Part shown: piece after piece, positions 1 to 6,848 of the stretch | How positions within the stretch are numbered: the stretch's first letter is position 1 | How the letters are laid out: every line of letters starts with the position of its first letter | DNA from: Bacillota bacterium | GTDB taxonomy: Bacteria; Bacillota; Clostridia; Acetivibrionales; DSM-2933 | DNA length: 10,240 nucleotides | Direction of reading: 5' to 3' | NCBI GenBank assembly: GCA_030705945.1 | Contig: JAUZPS010000128.1 | Location: 1-10,240, forward strand | Position numbers and translations under genes: made by a program | The notes under the pieces: generated by a model | Seen by the model: the letters and a program-made list of their open reading frames with translations, nothing else | Told to the model about the DNA's origin: nothing | The model's database searches: none

Positions 1-88
1 CAACCAGCTAAATATCGTCGGTGCTGAGAAGCTTAACTGCAGCGTTCGGGATGGGAACGGGTGTGACCTTCTCCTAATAATCACTGGA
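1..88 (-). rRNA. rrf: 5S ribosomal RNA, 3' end cut off by the window edge
   Basis: Read on the minus strand, this matches the 5' three quarters of bacterial 5S rRNA: a TCCAGTG start, then GGTCACACCCGTTCCCATCC, CGAACG, AGTTAAGC and CAGCACCGACGAT in the canonical order and spacing. The 5' end is placed at 88 by aligning the distance to GTCACACCC with that in B. subtilis 5S (21 nt). About 30 nt of the 3' part, including the closing strand of helix I, lie outside the window. No 23S gene precedes it: the parvulin-like gene ends only about 260 nt upstream. It is therefore either a stand-alone 5S gene or the first gene of an rRNA cluster that continues to the left. Confidence 0.93.
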
Positions 89-94
89 AAATTT

Positions 95-127
95 AATTGA
101 CTTAAGAGGCGTTAGCTCTCGTCAATT
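95..127 (-). other. Hairpin just upstream of the 5S gene (possible processing stem)
   Basis: The arms AATTGAC (95-101) and GTCAATT (121-127) pair over 7 bp. They enclose a second helix, AGAG (105-108) with CTCT (116-119), around a 7-nt loop. The structure lies 6 nt before the predicted 5S 5' end. Stems flanking 5S precursors are common cleavage sites for rRNA maturation, so that role is inferred. No T-run follows it on the minus strand, so it does not look like a terminator. Confidence 0.4.
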
Positions 128-217
128 TTTGACTATTTTATTGTAAGGGTGTGAACCTTAAATGACCTGATGGGAACTATAGTAAAATGGAAGTAATTAT
201 TTGTTCATTTTATCAAG

Positions 218-257
218 AAAAGCGACACTATTTAGCAATTAAATTAGCGCCGCTTTT
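218..257 (-). terminator. Intrinsic terminator after the parvulin-like gene
   Basis: The minus strand reads AAAAGCGGCGCTA, a 14-nt loop, then TAGTGTCGCTTTT. The arms (245-257 and 218-230) pair over 13 bp including two G-U pairs. The U-tract is TTTT within the stem followed by CTTGAT, so it is short. It lies about 94 nt after the stop codon at 351 and about 130 nt before the 5S gene, and would separate the two transcription units. Confidence 0.6.
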
Positions 258-277
258 GTATTATCCGTATCGGTTTG

Positions 278-315
278 GGGTATGGTTCAACAAGTTTCCC
301 TATTAAACCACGCCC
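278..315 (-). other. GC-rich hairpin in the 3' UTR of the parvulin-like gene
   Basis: GGGCGTGGTT (306-315) and AACCATACCC (278-287) form a 10-bp stem with one C-A mismatch and one G-U pair, closing an 18-nt loop. No U-tract follows, so it is not an intrinsic terminator by itself. It sits between the stop codon and the terminator at 218-257 and could protect the 3' end of the mRNA or belong to an unrecognised RNA. It is visibly more GC-rich than its surroundings. Confidence 0.35.
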
Positions 316-350
316 TTTACTGTCGTTTTTTATTAATTTTTCAATCATGC

Positions 351-1397
351 TCAATATAATGATATTGAATTTAATGCGCTATTATTCTTTTCCAATTTGT
401 ACTGATCTTCCTTCATCCATTGGTCCAGCTTTTTATTTACTTCATCCAATTGATAAGATCTCATTAAGGTTTCTTTAAGTTCAGCAAATCTAGGCCTTTT
501 TATTATATAGTAACCATTGCTTGTATTAACCAGTCCAATATCTCCTTCTTTCGCTTTGAAGACCCAATCTAAATATTCTTTAGGCATTTTTTCATCCTTG
601 CTTACCGAAAATTCTCCTCCAGATTGTTTTGCCCCAACATCATCTGTATATTGGGACACCAGATTTGAAAAGTCATCTCCCTTATTAGCTTTATCCAATA
701 CTTCCTGAGCAAGCTTCGCCTTTTCATTAACTTTATCAGTAGATAGCGGCTTTCCTGAACTATCCTTAGTCTCTAGGAAAACTTCCCATACTGTTACCTT
801 TCCTTCTTTATCCATTTTGTCTTTATATTCCGAACGCAACTGTTCATCGGTTATTTTTATCTTATCAGCTTCGATACTGGCATATTTACCGAATGCAAGC
901 ATATAATCCTTATAAATAGTCTCATAATCGCTAATACTGATCCAGTATTTGCTTTTTATTGCTTTATCGGCGGCTATCCTATCGCCATTGCCCTCTTGTA
1001 AAATCATATTGTCCATTGTTGACTTAACCTTTTCCAAGTCTTCCGAACTAAGCGTAAGGTTACTTTCCTTGGCTTTCTCCAGCATGATCTTAAACTTCTG
1101 AACCTCTTTAAGCGCATCATTTTTAGCAGCTGTCTCCGCATCTTCACCGTTAATAGGCGTCTTCCAGAAATTCTTTTTAGCTTCATCTGACTGATAATCA
1201 ACACCTGCTTTTGATTCATAATCATCCTTAATCATCCTAAGGAAAAATTGAAACTCAGCTTTGGAAATCTTTTCACCGGCCATTGTTGCTATGTAGCTAT
1301 TTGAAGTATTATAAACTTCATAAGCTATTGTGCCTCCAATAGCAATAGCAAGAACCAGTACAAGCGCAACAATTACTATCTTGGTGTTACTCTTCAT
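351..1397 (-). CDS. Parvulin-type peptidyl-prolyl isomerase-like foldase, membrane-anchored or secreted
   Basis: This 348-aa protein resembles the PrsA/SurA foldase family, which helps exported proteins fold outside the membrane. Residues 1-25 form a short basic end followed by one hydrophobic segment (about 7-25), a signal anchor or signal peptide. There is no lipobox cysteine, unlike lipoprotein PrsA. Residues about 40-195 form a charged, helix-rich chaperone-like region. Residues about 200-302 resemble a parvulin domain, with DFSNLVSQYTDD (242-253), a GGEF segment (260-263), FKAKEGDIG (280-288) and GYYIIK (295-300). The two histidines conserved in active parvulins appear to be replaced: the usual SHILV segment aligns with WEVFL (204-208) and GYHIIK is GYYIIK. 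Folding-helper activity without isomerase activity is therefore possible. The ATG at 1397 follows GAGAAGG at 6-nt spacing. It lies 102 bp after mfd. The family call is solid; catalysis is uncertain. Confidence 0.85.
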   Translation of the reverse strand: MKSNTKIVIVALVLVLAIAIGGTIAYEVYNTSNSYIATMAGEKISKAEFQFFLRMIKDDYESKAGVDYQSDEAKKNFWKTPINGEDAETAAKNDALKEVQKFKIMLEKAKESNLTLSSEDLEKVKSTMDNMILQEGNGDRIAADKAIKSKYWISISDYETIYKDYMLAFGKYASIEADKIKITDEQLRSEYKDKMDKEGKVTVWEVFLETKDSSGKPLSTDKVNEKAKLAQEVLDKANKGDDFSNLVSQYTDDVGAKQSGGEFSVSKDEKMPKEYLDWVFKAKEGDIGLVNTSNGYYIIKRPRFAELKETLMRSYQLDEVNKKLDQWMKEDQYKLEKNNSALNSISLY

Positions 1398-1488
1398 ATT
1401 AGACCTTCTCTCCTCTACCCCAAATTGCCGGCAACCTCACAAATAACTACTTATAACCAATAAGAAATGAGAATATGCCATAATATAA

Positions 1489-1517
1489 ATTATAATAGAT
1501 TATTTATTATCCTGCAA
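1489..1517 (-). promoter_or_regulatory. Possible sigma-A promoter for the parvulin-like gene
   Basis: On the minus strand a perfect -10 TATAAT (1489-1494) lies 17 nt from a weak -35 TTGCAG (1512-1517), which is inside the last codons of mfd. The predicted transcript would begin near 1482 and have a leader of about 85 nt, which contains the 10-nt palindrome TTGCCGGCAA (1425-1434). No terminator is visible after mfd, so read-through is equally possible. AT-rich sequence produces chance -10 boxes, hence the low confidence. Confidence 0.3.
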
Positions 1518-4500
1518 TTTTTTAATGTTTTGTAACAAAATTTTAATATTTTCAGCAATATCTTCTTTCTTAACACCCCTTACAAGATAAGTGATATAAG
1601 GCTTGTTGCTGGCGTTAAACATGAGTTTTCTCTTATATGTGTCCATCAGCCCATTGATTATGGAAAAATCGACAAAAGATTCCCTGCTGTATTGAAAAAT
1701 TATTGAATCATTCTTTTCGGTAACTGATGAAAATCCACAAGCTCTTGCAAGAAATTTTATATGAGCGATAAGAAGAAGGTTGCTAACAGGTTTTGGTATA
1801 TTTCCATACCTGTCCAACAATTCATCCTCAATTTCCGATATATCCTGCTCATTTTGAATAGACGCAATTTTTTTATACATATCTATTTTCTGGTTTTCGA
1901 TTCCAATATAATCATTGTCAATATAAGCGCTAATATTTATGTCAATTATTATCTCTTCATCATTTTGCTCCGGACTTTCGCCTTTTAACTCCATTACCGC
2001 TTCATCCAGCAACTTGCAGTACATATCATAACCAACCGACTCCATCTGTCCGCTCTGCTGTGACCCTAACAGATTTCCCGCGCCTCTTATCTCAAGATCT
2101 CTCATTGCTATTTTAAAGCCCGAACCTAGGTCAGTGAACTCTCTTATAGCCTGAAGCCTTTTTTCAGCCGTTTCAGCCAGAATTTTGTCCTTCTTATGGG
2201 TTATATAAGCATACGCAATTCTATTTGACCTGCCCACCCTTCCTCTTAATTGGTATAGCTGGGCAAGCCCCATTTTATCCGCGTCTTCGATAACAATTGT
2301 GTTGACATTTGGCATATCAAGTCCCGATTCTATAATAGTTGTGCAAACCAGTATATCGTATTTGCCGTTGATGAAATCATATATTATATCCTCAAGCTCT
2401 TTTTCATCCATTTGGCCATGCCCTACAGCTATTCTCGCGTCAGGAACAAGCTCTTTTAATTCAGCCGCTTTTTTCATAATTGAACTGACTCTATTATAAA
2501 GATAAAAAGTCTGTCCATCCCTTGCAATTTCTCTTCTTATAGCATCACGGATAATTTCTTCGTTATATTCCATTACAAAGGTTTCTACCGGATGTCTGTC
2601 CTCAGGCGGGTCTTCAATTACGCTTATATCGCGGATGCCAACAAGAGACATGTTCAATGTTCTTGGAATTGGCGTTGCGGTGAGCGTTAAAATATCGAGA
2701 TTGGGCTTGATATTCTTAATTTTTTCTTTATGAGATACTCCAAATCTCTGCTCCTCATCAACTATCAAAAGACCGATGTCCTTAAACAGCAAATCCTTCT
2801 GAAGAAGCCTGTGTGTGCCAACCAATACATCAATATTTCCTGCTTTTACTTCCTTCAATATCTTCCTCTGGTCAGCCTGCGTCCTGAATCGGCTTATTAC
2901 ATCAACTGTTACAGGAAAATCCTTCATCCTTGATACGAAATTGTTATAATGCTGTTGAGCAAGAATCGTGGTTGGCACAAGATACGCTATCTGTTTACCA
3001 TCCATAACAGCTTTAAATATAGCTCTTATTGCCACTTCTGTTTTACCGTATCCCACATCTCCGCATAAAAGCCTATCCATAGGCTTTTCCATCTCCATAT
3101 CCTGCTTGACTTCTTCTATACACTTTAACTGGTCATCAGTTTCTTCGTACGGAAACGCGTCTTCAAACTGTTTTTGCCAGACAGTATCCCTAGAAAACGC
3201 AAAGCCTTTCATAGCCTGCCTTTTTGCATATAGTTTCACCAACTCTTCCGCTATCTCTTTTAAAGATTCCTTAACTCTTTTCTTGGTTTTTGCCCAATCG
3301 CTTCCATTCAACTTATGAAGCTTCGGTACTTTTCCCTCGGAACCTATGTACTTTTGTATAAGATCAAGCTGATTTGTCGGAATATAGAGAAAATCTCCAT
3401 CCTGATATCTAATTTTAAGGTAATCCCTTCTGATATTATCTACGTTAAGTTGCTGTATTCCCGTGTATTGGCCTATTCCATGGCTTTGGTGAACCACATA
3501 ATCTCCAACGTTTAACTCTGTAAAAATATTAATTTTTCTTCCTTTGCCCTTGCCAGAAACCTTTCTGCGTTTTTTGTCCCCTCCGAATACCTCTTTGTCG
3601 CTTACCACAACAAGCCCGAGTTTAGGATATTCAAATCCTTTATTTAGGCTTCCATGGGTTATAACAACCTGTCCCGGCAATATTTCAGCATCATATGACT
3701 CCTTATAAATAGCTTCAATCCCTTCATTGAGCAAAGTTTCCTTTAATCTCTCTCCTCTTATCTTTGCGCCAGCTAAAACCAGAACCTTATACTTGCTATC
3801 CTTCCAGCGTCTTATATCATTAATAAGAAAATCTATATGATTTAAATATGAGCCTGTGGATTTTGATATTATATTGTATCTCGCCATGCCAGGTGGATAT
3901 TGGCCGTCTGTTAAAAAAGTATTTAAATAAATTGTCTGCCGTTCACTTAAGAACTCGTTCACGCTTTCAAAATCAAACTTGGAATTAAAGCTTCCAGGCA
4001 GTATCTGTCCTCGTTCCATAAGGTTTTTACAAGACTCTTGCCATTCAAATATAATATTCTCGCTCCTTAATTTGATTTTTACATTTTCATCAACGAATAT
4101 CCTGCAATCCCTGACATAGTCCAAAATGCTTGAAGGCTTATCAATTATATAGGGAATATATCTGTCAATTCCCTGAAAATAATAGCTGGTCCGAAGCTTT
4201 TCAATATCGTTTGCAATATTTTCATTTACAAGTTGCTTGTAATCGTTGCTGACTTTTTTAACTAGCTCGCTAAGGTCTTTTTGTATATAACTTATAATTG
4301 ATTCTTTTCTATCCTCAGTATAAATTATCTCTCTTGCGGGTATTATGTCTACACTCTGAAGTTGTTCGATTGAGCGTTGAGTGTTTGTGTCAAATTCCCT
4401 TATAGAATCAATCTCATCATCAAAAAGTTCAATGCGGGCCGCAAGGTTGGAATTTATAGAAAATACATCTATTATTCCTCCTCTGATAGCAAATTGACCT

Positions 4501-5006
4501 TTACTCTCAACCACTGTTACCCTTTCATACCCCATAGTAACAAGCTTTTTAGATATCAACTCCGGATCTATTCTTCTGCCCACCTCAAGCTTCAATACGC
4601 TGCTTATGAATAATTCAGGCGATATTAGTTTTTGTAAAAAGGCGTCCACTGATAGAACTACGAATTTATAGCTGCCTTCGATAATTCTGCCTAGTATTTC
4701 AAGCCTTTTAAAAATATTGTCCTTACTTTTTGCTTCAACGTCATGCAAAGTAATTTCCTTTGTTGGAAAATAGACTACGTCATCGCCATAAAACAGATAA
4801 AAATCCTCGTAAATTTTTCTTGCTTCAATTTCATCAAATGTTATATAAACGCCTTTTCCTTCTAAATGTTCGCTTATGGAATATGTAACATGAGCCTTCT
4901 GAGAATCTGACAATCCTGTTACAACAACTGATCGATTTAGTTTAATAGAATCTAATATTCCATTGTACTCATCCAAATCCAAAAGTGGGTTAATTAAAAA
5001 ATTCAT
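1500..5006 (-). CDS. mfd: Transcription-repair coupling factor Mfd
   Basis: This 1168-aa ATP-dependent DNA translocase removes RNA polymerase stalled at DNA damage and recruits UvrA for nucleotide excision repair. The length is normal for the family. Residues 1-about 340 are the UvrB-like, UvrA-contacting module, with a degenerate P-loop near 31-39. Residues about 495-565 are the CarD-like RNA polymerase interaction domain (VGDYVVHQSHGIGQYTGI at 500-517). Residues about 605-790 are the first RecG-like motor domain, with Walker A GDVGYGKT (649-656) and a DEEQ box (750-753). Residues about 790-960 are the second motor domain, with RGRVGR (921-926) and the translocation motif around RDLEIRGAGNLLG (969-981). 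The C-terminal regulatory domain follows (about 1020-1160). All catalytic motifs are intact. The start is ATG at 5006, with a purine-rich but only moderate ribosome site upstream. It lies 79 bp after pth, with no terminator between, as expected for co-transcription. Confidence 0.98.
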   Translation of the reverse strand: MNFLINPLLDLDEYNGILDSIKLNRSVVVTGLSDSQKAHVTYSISEHLEGKGVYITFDEIEARKIYEDFYLFYGDDVVYFPTKEITLHDVEAKSKDNIFKRLEILGRIIEGSYKFVVLSVDAFLQKLISPELFISSVLKLEVGRRIDPELISKKLVTMGYERVTVVESKGQFAIRGGIIDVFSINSNLAARIELFDDEIDSIREFDTNTQRSIEQLQSVDIIPAREIIYTEDRKESIISYIQKDLSELVKKVSNDYKQLVNENIANDIEKLRTSYYFQGIDRYIPYIIDKPSSILDYVRDCRIFVDENVKIKLRSENIIFEWQESCKNLMERGQILPGSFNSKFDFESVNEFLSERQTIYLNTFLTDGQYPPGMARYNIISKSTGSYLNHIDFLINDIRRWKDSKYKVLVLAGAKIRGERLKETLLNEGIEAIYKESYDAEILPGQVVITHGSLNKGFEYPKLGLVVVSDKEVFGGDKKRRKVSGKGKGRKINIFTELNVGDYVVHQSHGIGQYTGIQQLNVDNIRRDYLKIRYQDGDFLYIPTNQLDLIQKYIGSEGKVPKLHKLNGSDWAKTKKRVKESLKEIAEELVKLYAKRQAMKGFAFSRDTVWQKQFEDAFPYEETDDQLKCIEEVKQDMEMEKPMDRLLCGDVGYGKTEVAIRAIFKAVMDGKQIAYLVPTTILAQQHYNNFVSRMKDFPVTVDVISRFRTQADQRKILKEVKAGNIDVLVGTHRLLQKDLLFKDIGLLIVDEEQRFGVSHKEKIKNIKPNLDILTLTATPIPRTLNMSLVGIRDISVIEDPPEDRHPVETFVMEYNEEIIRDAIRREIARDGQTFYLYNRVSSIMKKAAELKELVPDARIAVGHGQMDEKELEDIIYDFINGKYDILVCTTIIESGLDMPNVNTIVIEDADKMGLAQLYQLRGRVGRSNRIAYAYITHKKDKILAETAEKRLQAIREFTDLGSGFKIAMRDLEIRGAGNLLGSQQSGQMESVGYDMYCKLLDEAVMELKGESPEQNDEEIIIDINISAYIDNDYIGIENQKIDMYKKIASIQNEQDISEIEDELLDRYGNIPKPVSNLLLIAHIKFLARACGFSSVTEKNDSIIFQYSRESFVDFSIINGLMDTYKRKLMFNASNKPYITYLVRGVKKEDIAENIKILLQNIKKLQDNK

Positions 5007-5085
5007 GCGCTTTCTTTCCGCCTTCTTTATAAGATTACCTGGACCTCAACTCTATTGAAAAATCTTCCGATTCTTATCGTGTTCA

Positions 5086-5655
5086 CTACTTGTTATACTT
5101 ATTCATCGCTGTGTCAGCTCCTGAATTAATTATGGCAACTGCAGCCTCCGCCGCGTTTTTTATGCTTTCATTCACAATCTTCCTGTCTTCTGTTGTGAAC
5201 TTACTTAAAACAAAATTGGCTAACTCCCATCCTTCAGGCGGTCTGCCTATTCCAATCCTAACTCTTGGAAATTCATCGGATTGGATCTGGTATAATATGC
5301 TCCTCATTCCATTATGAGTTCCAGAGCTGCCTTTTGGCCTTACTCTAATTTTTCCAAGAGGTAAATCAATATCATCAAATAATATTATTATATTACTAAT
5401 AGGTATTTTATACCATTCAATTATTTCCCGGATGCTTTCTCCGCTCAGATTCATAAATGTCTGCGGCTTCACCAGAATGACCCTTTCGCCTTCTATGGAG
5501 CCTTCGCCAATCAGGGCTTTATATTTAACCTTTGAAATGCTTATATTATACAAATTCGCCAGCATATCAACAGCGTCAAAGCCAACATTATGCCTTGTAT
5601 TATCATATTTATTGCCGGGATTTCCTAGTCCTGCAATTATATATATTCTTTCCAT
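5086..5655 (-). CDS. pth: Peptidyl-tRNA hydrolase
   Basis: This 189-aa cytoplasmic enzyme hydrolyses the ester bond of peptidyl-tRNA released from stalled ribosomes, recycling the tRNA. All family signatures are present: GLGNPG (9-14), the catalytic histidine H22 in NTRHNVGF, KPQTFMNLSG (63-72) with the substrate-binding Asn69, DDIDLP (94-99), where D95 would correspond to the catalytic-site Asp93 of E. coli Pth, and GTHNGMRSI (112-120) with Asn115. The length is typical for bacterial Pth. The ATG at 5655 follows AGAGGTG at close spacing. It sits between prs and mfd as in Bacillus, where ctc (before pth) and fin (after it) are also present; both are missing here. A terminator-like hairpin with seven T residues ends about 20 nt before its start codon, so expression may be subject to attenuation. 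Confidence 0.98.
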   Translation of the reverse strand: MERIYIIAGLGNPGNKYDNTRHNVGFDAVDMLANLYNISISKVKYKALIGEGSIEGERVILVKPQTFMNLSGESIREIIEWYKIPISNIIILFDDIDLPLGKIRVRPKGSSGTHNGMRSILYQIQSDEFPRVRIGIGRPPEGWELANFVLSKFTTEDRKIVNESIKNAAEAAVAIINSGADTAMNKYNK

Positions 5656-5674
5656 TTAACACCTCTTTCTCTAC

Positions 5675-5707
5675 AAAAAAACCGATAAAGGCGTTAACCC
5701 TTAACGG
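5675..5707 (-). terminator. Terminator-like hairpin or attenuator immediately before pth
   Basis: On the minus strand CCGTTAAGG (5699-5707), a 7-nt loop GTTAACG, and CCTTTATCGG (5682-5691) form a stem with one mismatch and one bulge, followed directly by seven T residues (5675-5681). The same sequence can fold into an alternative hairpin, CGTTAA-GGG-TTAACG (5692-5706), which would break the terminator stem. The U-tract ends about 20 nt before the pth start codon. It may end prs transcripts, or act as an attenuator controlling pth and mfd. Only the structure is seen; regulation is inferred. Confidence 0.5.
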
Positions 5708-5755
5708 CATTAGTATGTAAATTCATTAATAATCATTATAATACCCATATATAAC

Positions 5756-5780
5756 AAAAAATTAAACTTAATTAAAGTTT
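5756..5780 (-). terminator. Weak AT-rich terminator-like palindrome right after prs
   Basis: Directly after the prs stop codon the minus strand reads AAACTT-TAATT-AAGTTT and then AATTTTTTG. The stem is 6 bp with only one G-C pair. It has the layout of an intrinsic terminator, but the helix is probably too weak for efficient termination alone. Confidence 0.3.
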
Positions 5781-6740
5781 TTATTGCTGTGTAAATAAAG
5801 TACTGATGGAAATATCTCCATAAATTCTCTCAATTGCTTCCGCAAAAATACTTGCTACAGAAATAACCTTAATCTTGTCCAGTTTCTTTTCAGGCGGAAG
5901 TGGAATTGTATTTAATATAACCAGTTCCTTAATTGGCGACTTCTCAATTCTTTCAATTGCAGGTCCTGATAATACCGCATGTGTACAGCACGCATAAACT
6001 TCCTTTGCGCCCATATCAAGCAAAGCCTGTATACCGTTTACCATTGTTCCTGCTGTATCTATCAGGTCATCTACCAATACAAGTCTTTTCCCTTTTACGT
6101 CGCCTATAACATTCATTACTTCACAAACATTAGCTTTAGGTCTTCTTTTATCAATGATTGCTATTGGAGCATCAATCCTTTCGGCAAACTTTCTAGACCT
6201 TCCAACACTACCAACGTCAGGGGACACAACAACTACATCATCAAGTCCCGCTAATCTTTCTTTAAAATATTGAGCAAGGAGAGGCACGCCTAACAAGTGA
6301 TCAACCGGAATGTCAAAAAATCCTTGAAGCTGAGGCGCGTGAAGGTCCATAGTCAGAACTCTGTCTGCTCCCGCAACAGTCATAAGGTTTGCGATAAGCT
6401 TGGCAGAAATAGGATCTCTGGCCTTTGCCTTTCTGTCCTGTCTTGCATACCCGAAGTAAGGCATTACCGCAGTTATCCTTCCAGCTGATGCTCTTTTCAA
6501 CGCGTCAATCATTACAAGCAATTCTATCAGGTTATCATTTACAGGATGACAGGTTGACTGCACTATAAATACATCAGATCCTCTTACGACTTCATCTATA
6601 TTAATAGCAGTTTCACCGTCGCTGAACTTACCAACATGGGCAGCTCCTAAAGGCAATCCGATTTTTTCGGCTATTTCATTAGCCAGTTCCATGTTAGAAC
6701 TTCCTGTGAATATTTTTATGTCCTTTCCATGCAAATTCAT
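5781..6740 (-). CDS. prs: Ribose-phosphate pyrophosphokinase (PRPP synthase)
   Basis: This 319-aa cytoplasmic enzyme makes 5-phosphoribosyl-1-pyrophosphate from ribose 5-phosphate and ATP, the precursor for purines, pyrimidines, NAD, histidine and tryptophan. Class I signatures are intact: FSDGET (39-44), the ATP-binding loop YARQDRK (98-104), MDLHAPQ (131-137) with the metal-site histidine H134, the catalytic flexible loop DKRRPK (197-202), and the PRPP-binding loop VLVDDLIDTAGT (221-232). The length is the usual 310-320 residues. The ATG at 6740 follows AAAGGGG at 7-nt spacing. It lies 108 bp after glmU, the same adjacency as in Bacillus. Its product PRPP is the effector of PurR, encoded at the head of this region. 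Confidence 0.98.
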   Translation of the reverse strand: MNLHGKDIKIFTGSSNMELANEIAEKIGLPLGAAHVGKFSDGETAINIDEVVRGSDVFIVQSTCHPVNDNLIELLVMIDALKRASAGRITAVMPYFGYARQDRKAKARDPISAKLIANLMTVAGADRVLTMDLHAPQLQGFFDIPVDHLLGVPLLAQYFKERLAGLDDVVVVSPDVGSVGRSRKFAERIDAPIAIIDKRRPKANVCEVMNVIGDVKGKRLVLVDDLIDTAGTMVNGIQALLDMGAKEVYACCTHAVLSGPAIERIEKSPIKELVILNTIPLPPEKKLDKIKVISVASIFAEAIERIYGDISISTLFTQQ

Positions 6741-6793
6741 TACTTTTCCCCTTTCAGAAATTCAATAAATTAAATTCTTTCCATTTAATTATG

Positions 6794-6822
6794 TATATAT
6801 AATTAATCTCACATTGCGTAAA
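6794..6822 (-). promoter_or_regulatory. Possible sigma-A promoter in the glmU-prs gap
   Basis: The minus strand has TTTACG (6817-6822), a 17-nt spacer and TATATA (6794-6799): four of six and five of six matches to the sigma-A consensus. Transcription would begin near 6787, giving a leader of about 45 nt for prs. A TTGACG also occurs just after the glmU stop but has no good -10 partner. The glmU-prs gap shows no terminator, so prs could also be expressed by read-through. Confidence 0.3.
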
Positions 6823-6848
6823 TATTTCAAAAGGCGTCAATAACAGAG

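Noticed and set aside
240..330. Resemblance of AATAGGGAAAC to the start of a cobalamin riboswitch.
   Set aside because: The other conserved blocks of that riboswitch are absent, and it lies at the 3' side of a gene rather than before one.
2968..3318. A 116-codon plus-strand ORF inside mfd, and other long antisense frames in the window.
   Set aside because: They are fully covered by well-conserved genes on the other strand, have no recognisable domain and are shadow frames.
5735..5740. A perfect TATAAT between prs and pth as a pth promoter.
   Set aside because: The hexamer 17 nt upstream is AATTTT and there is no extended -10, so it cannot be supported in such AT-rich sequence.
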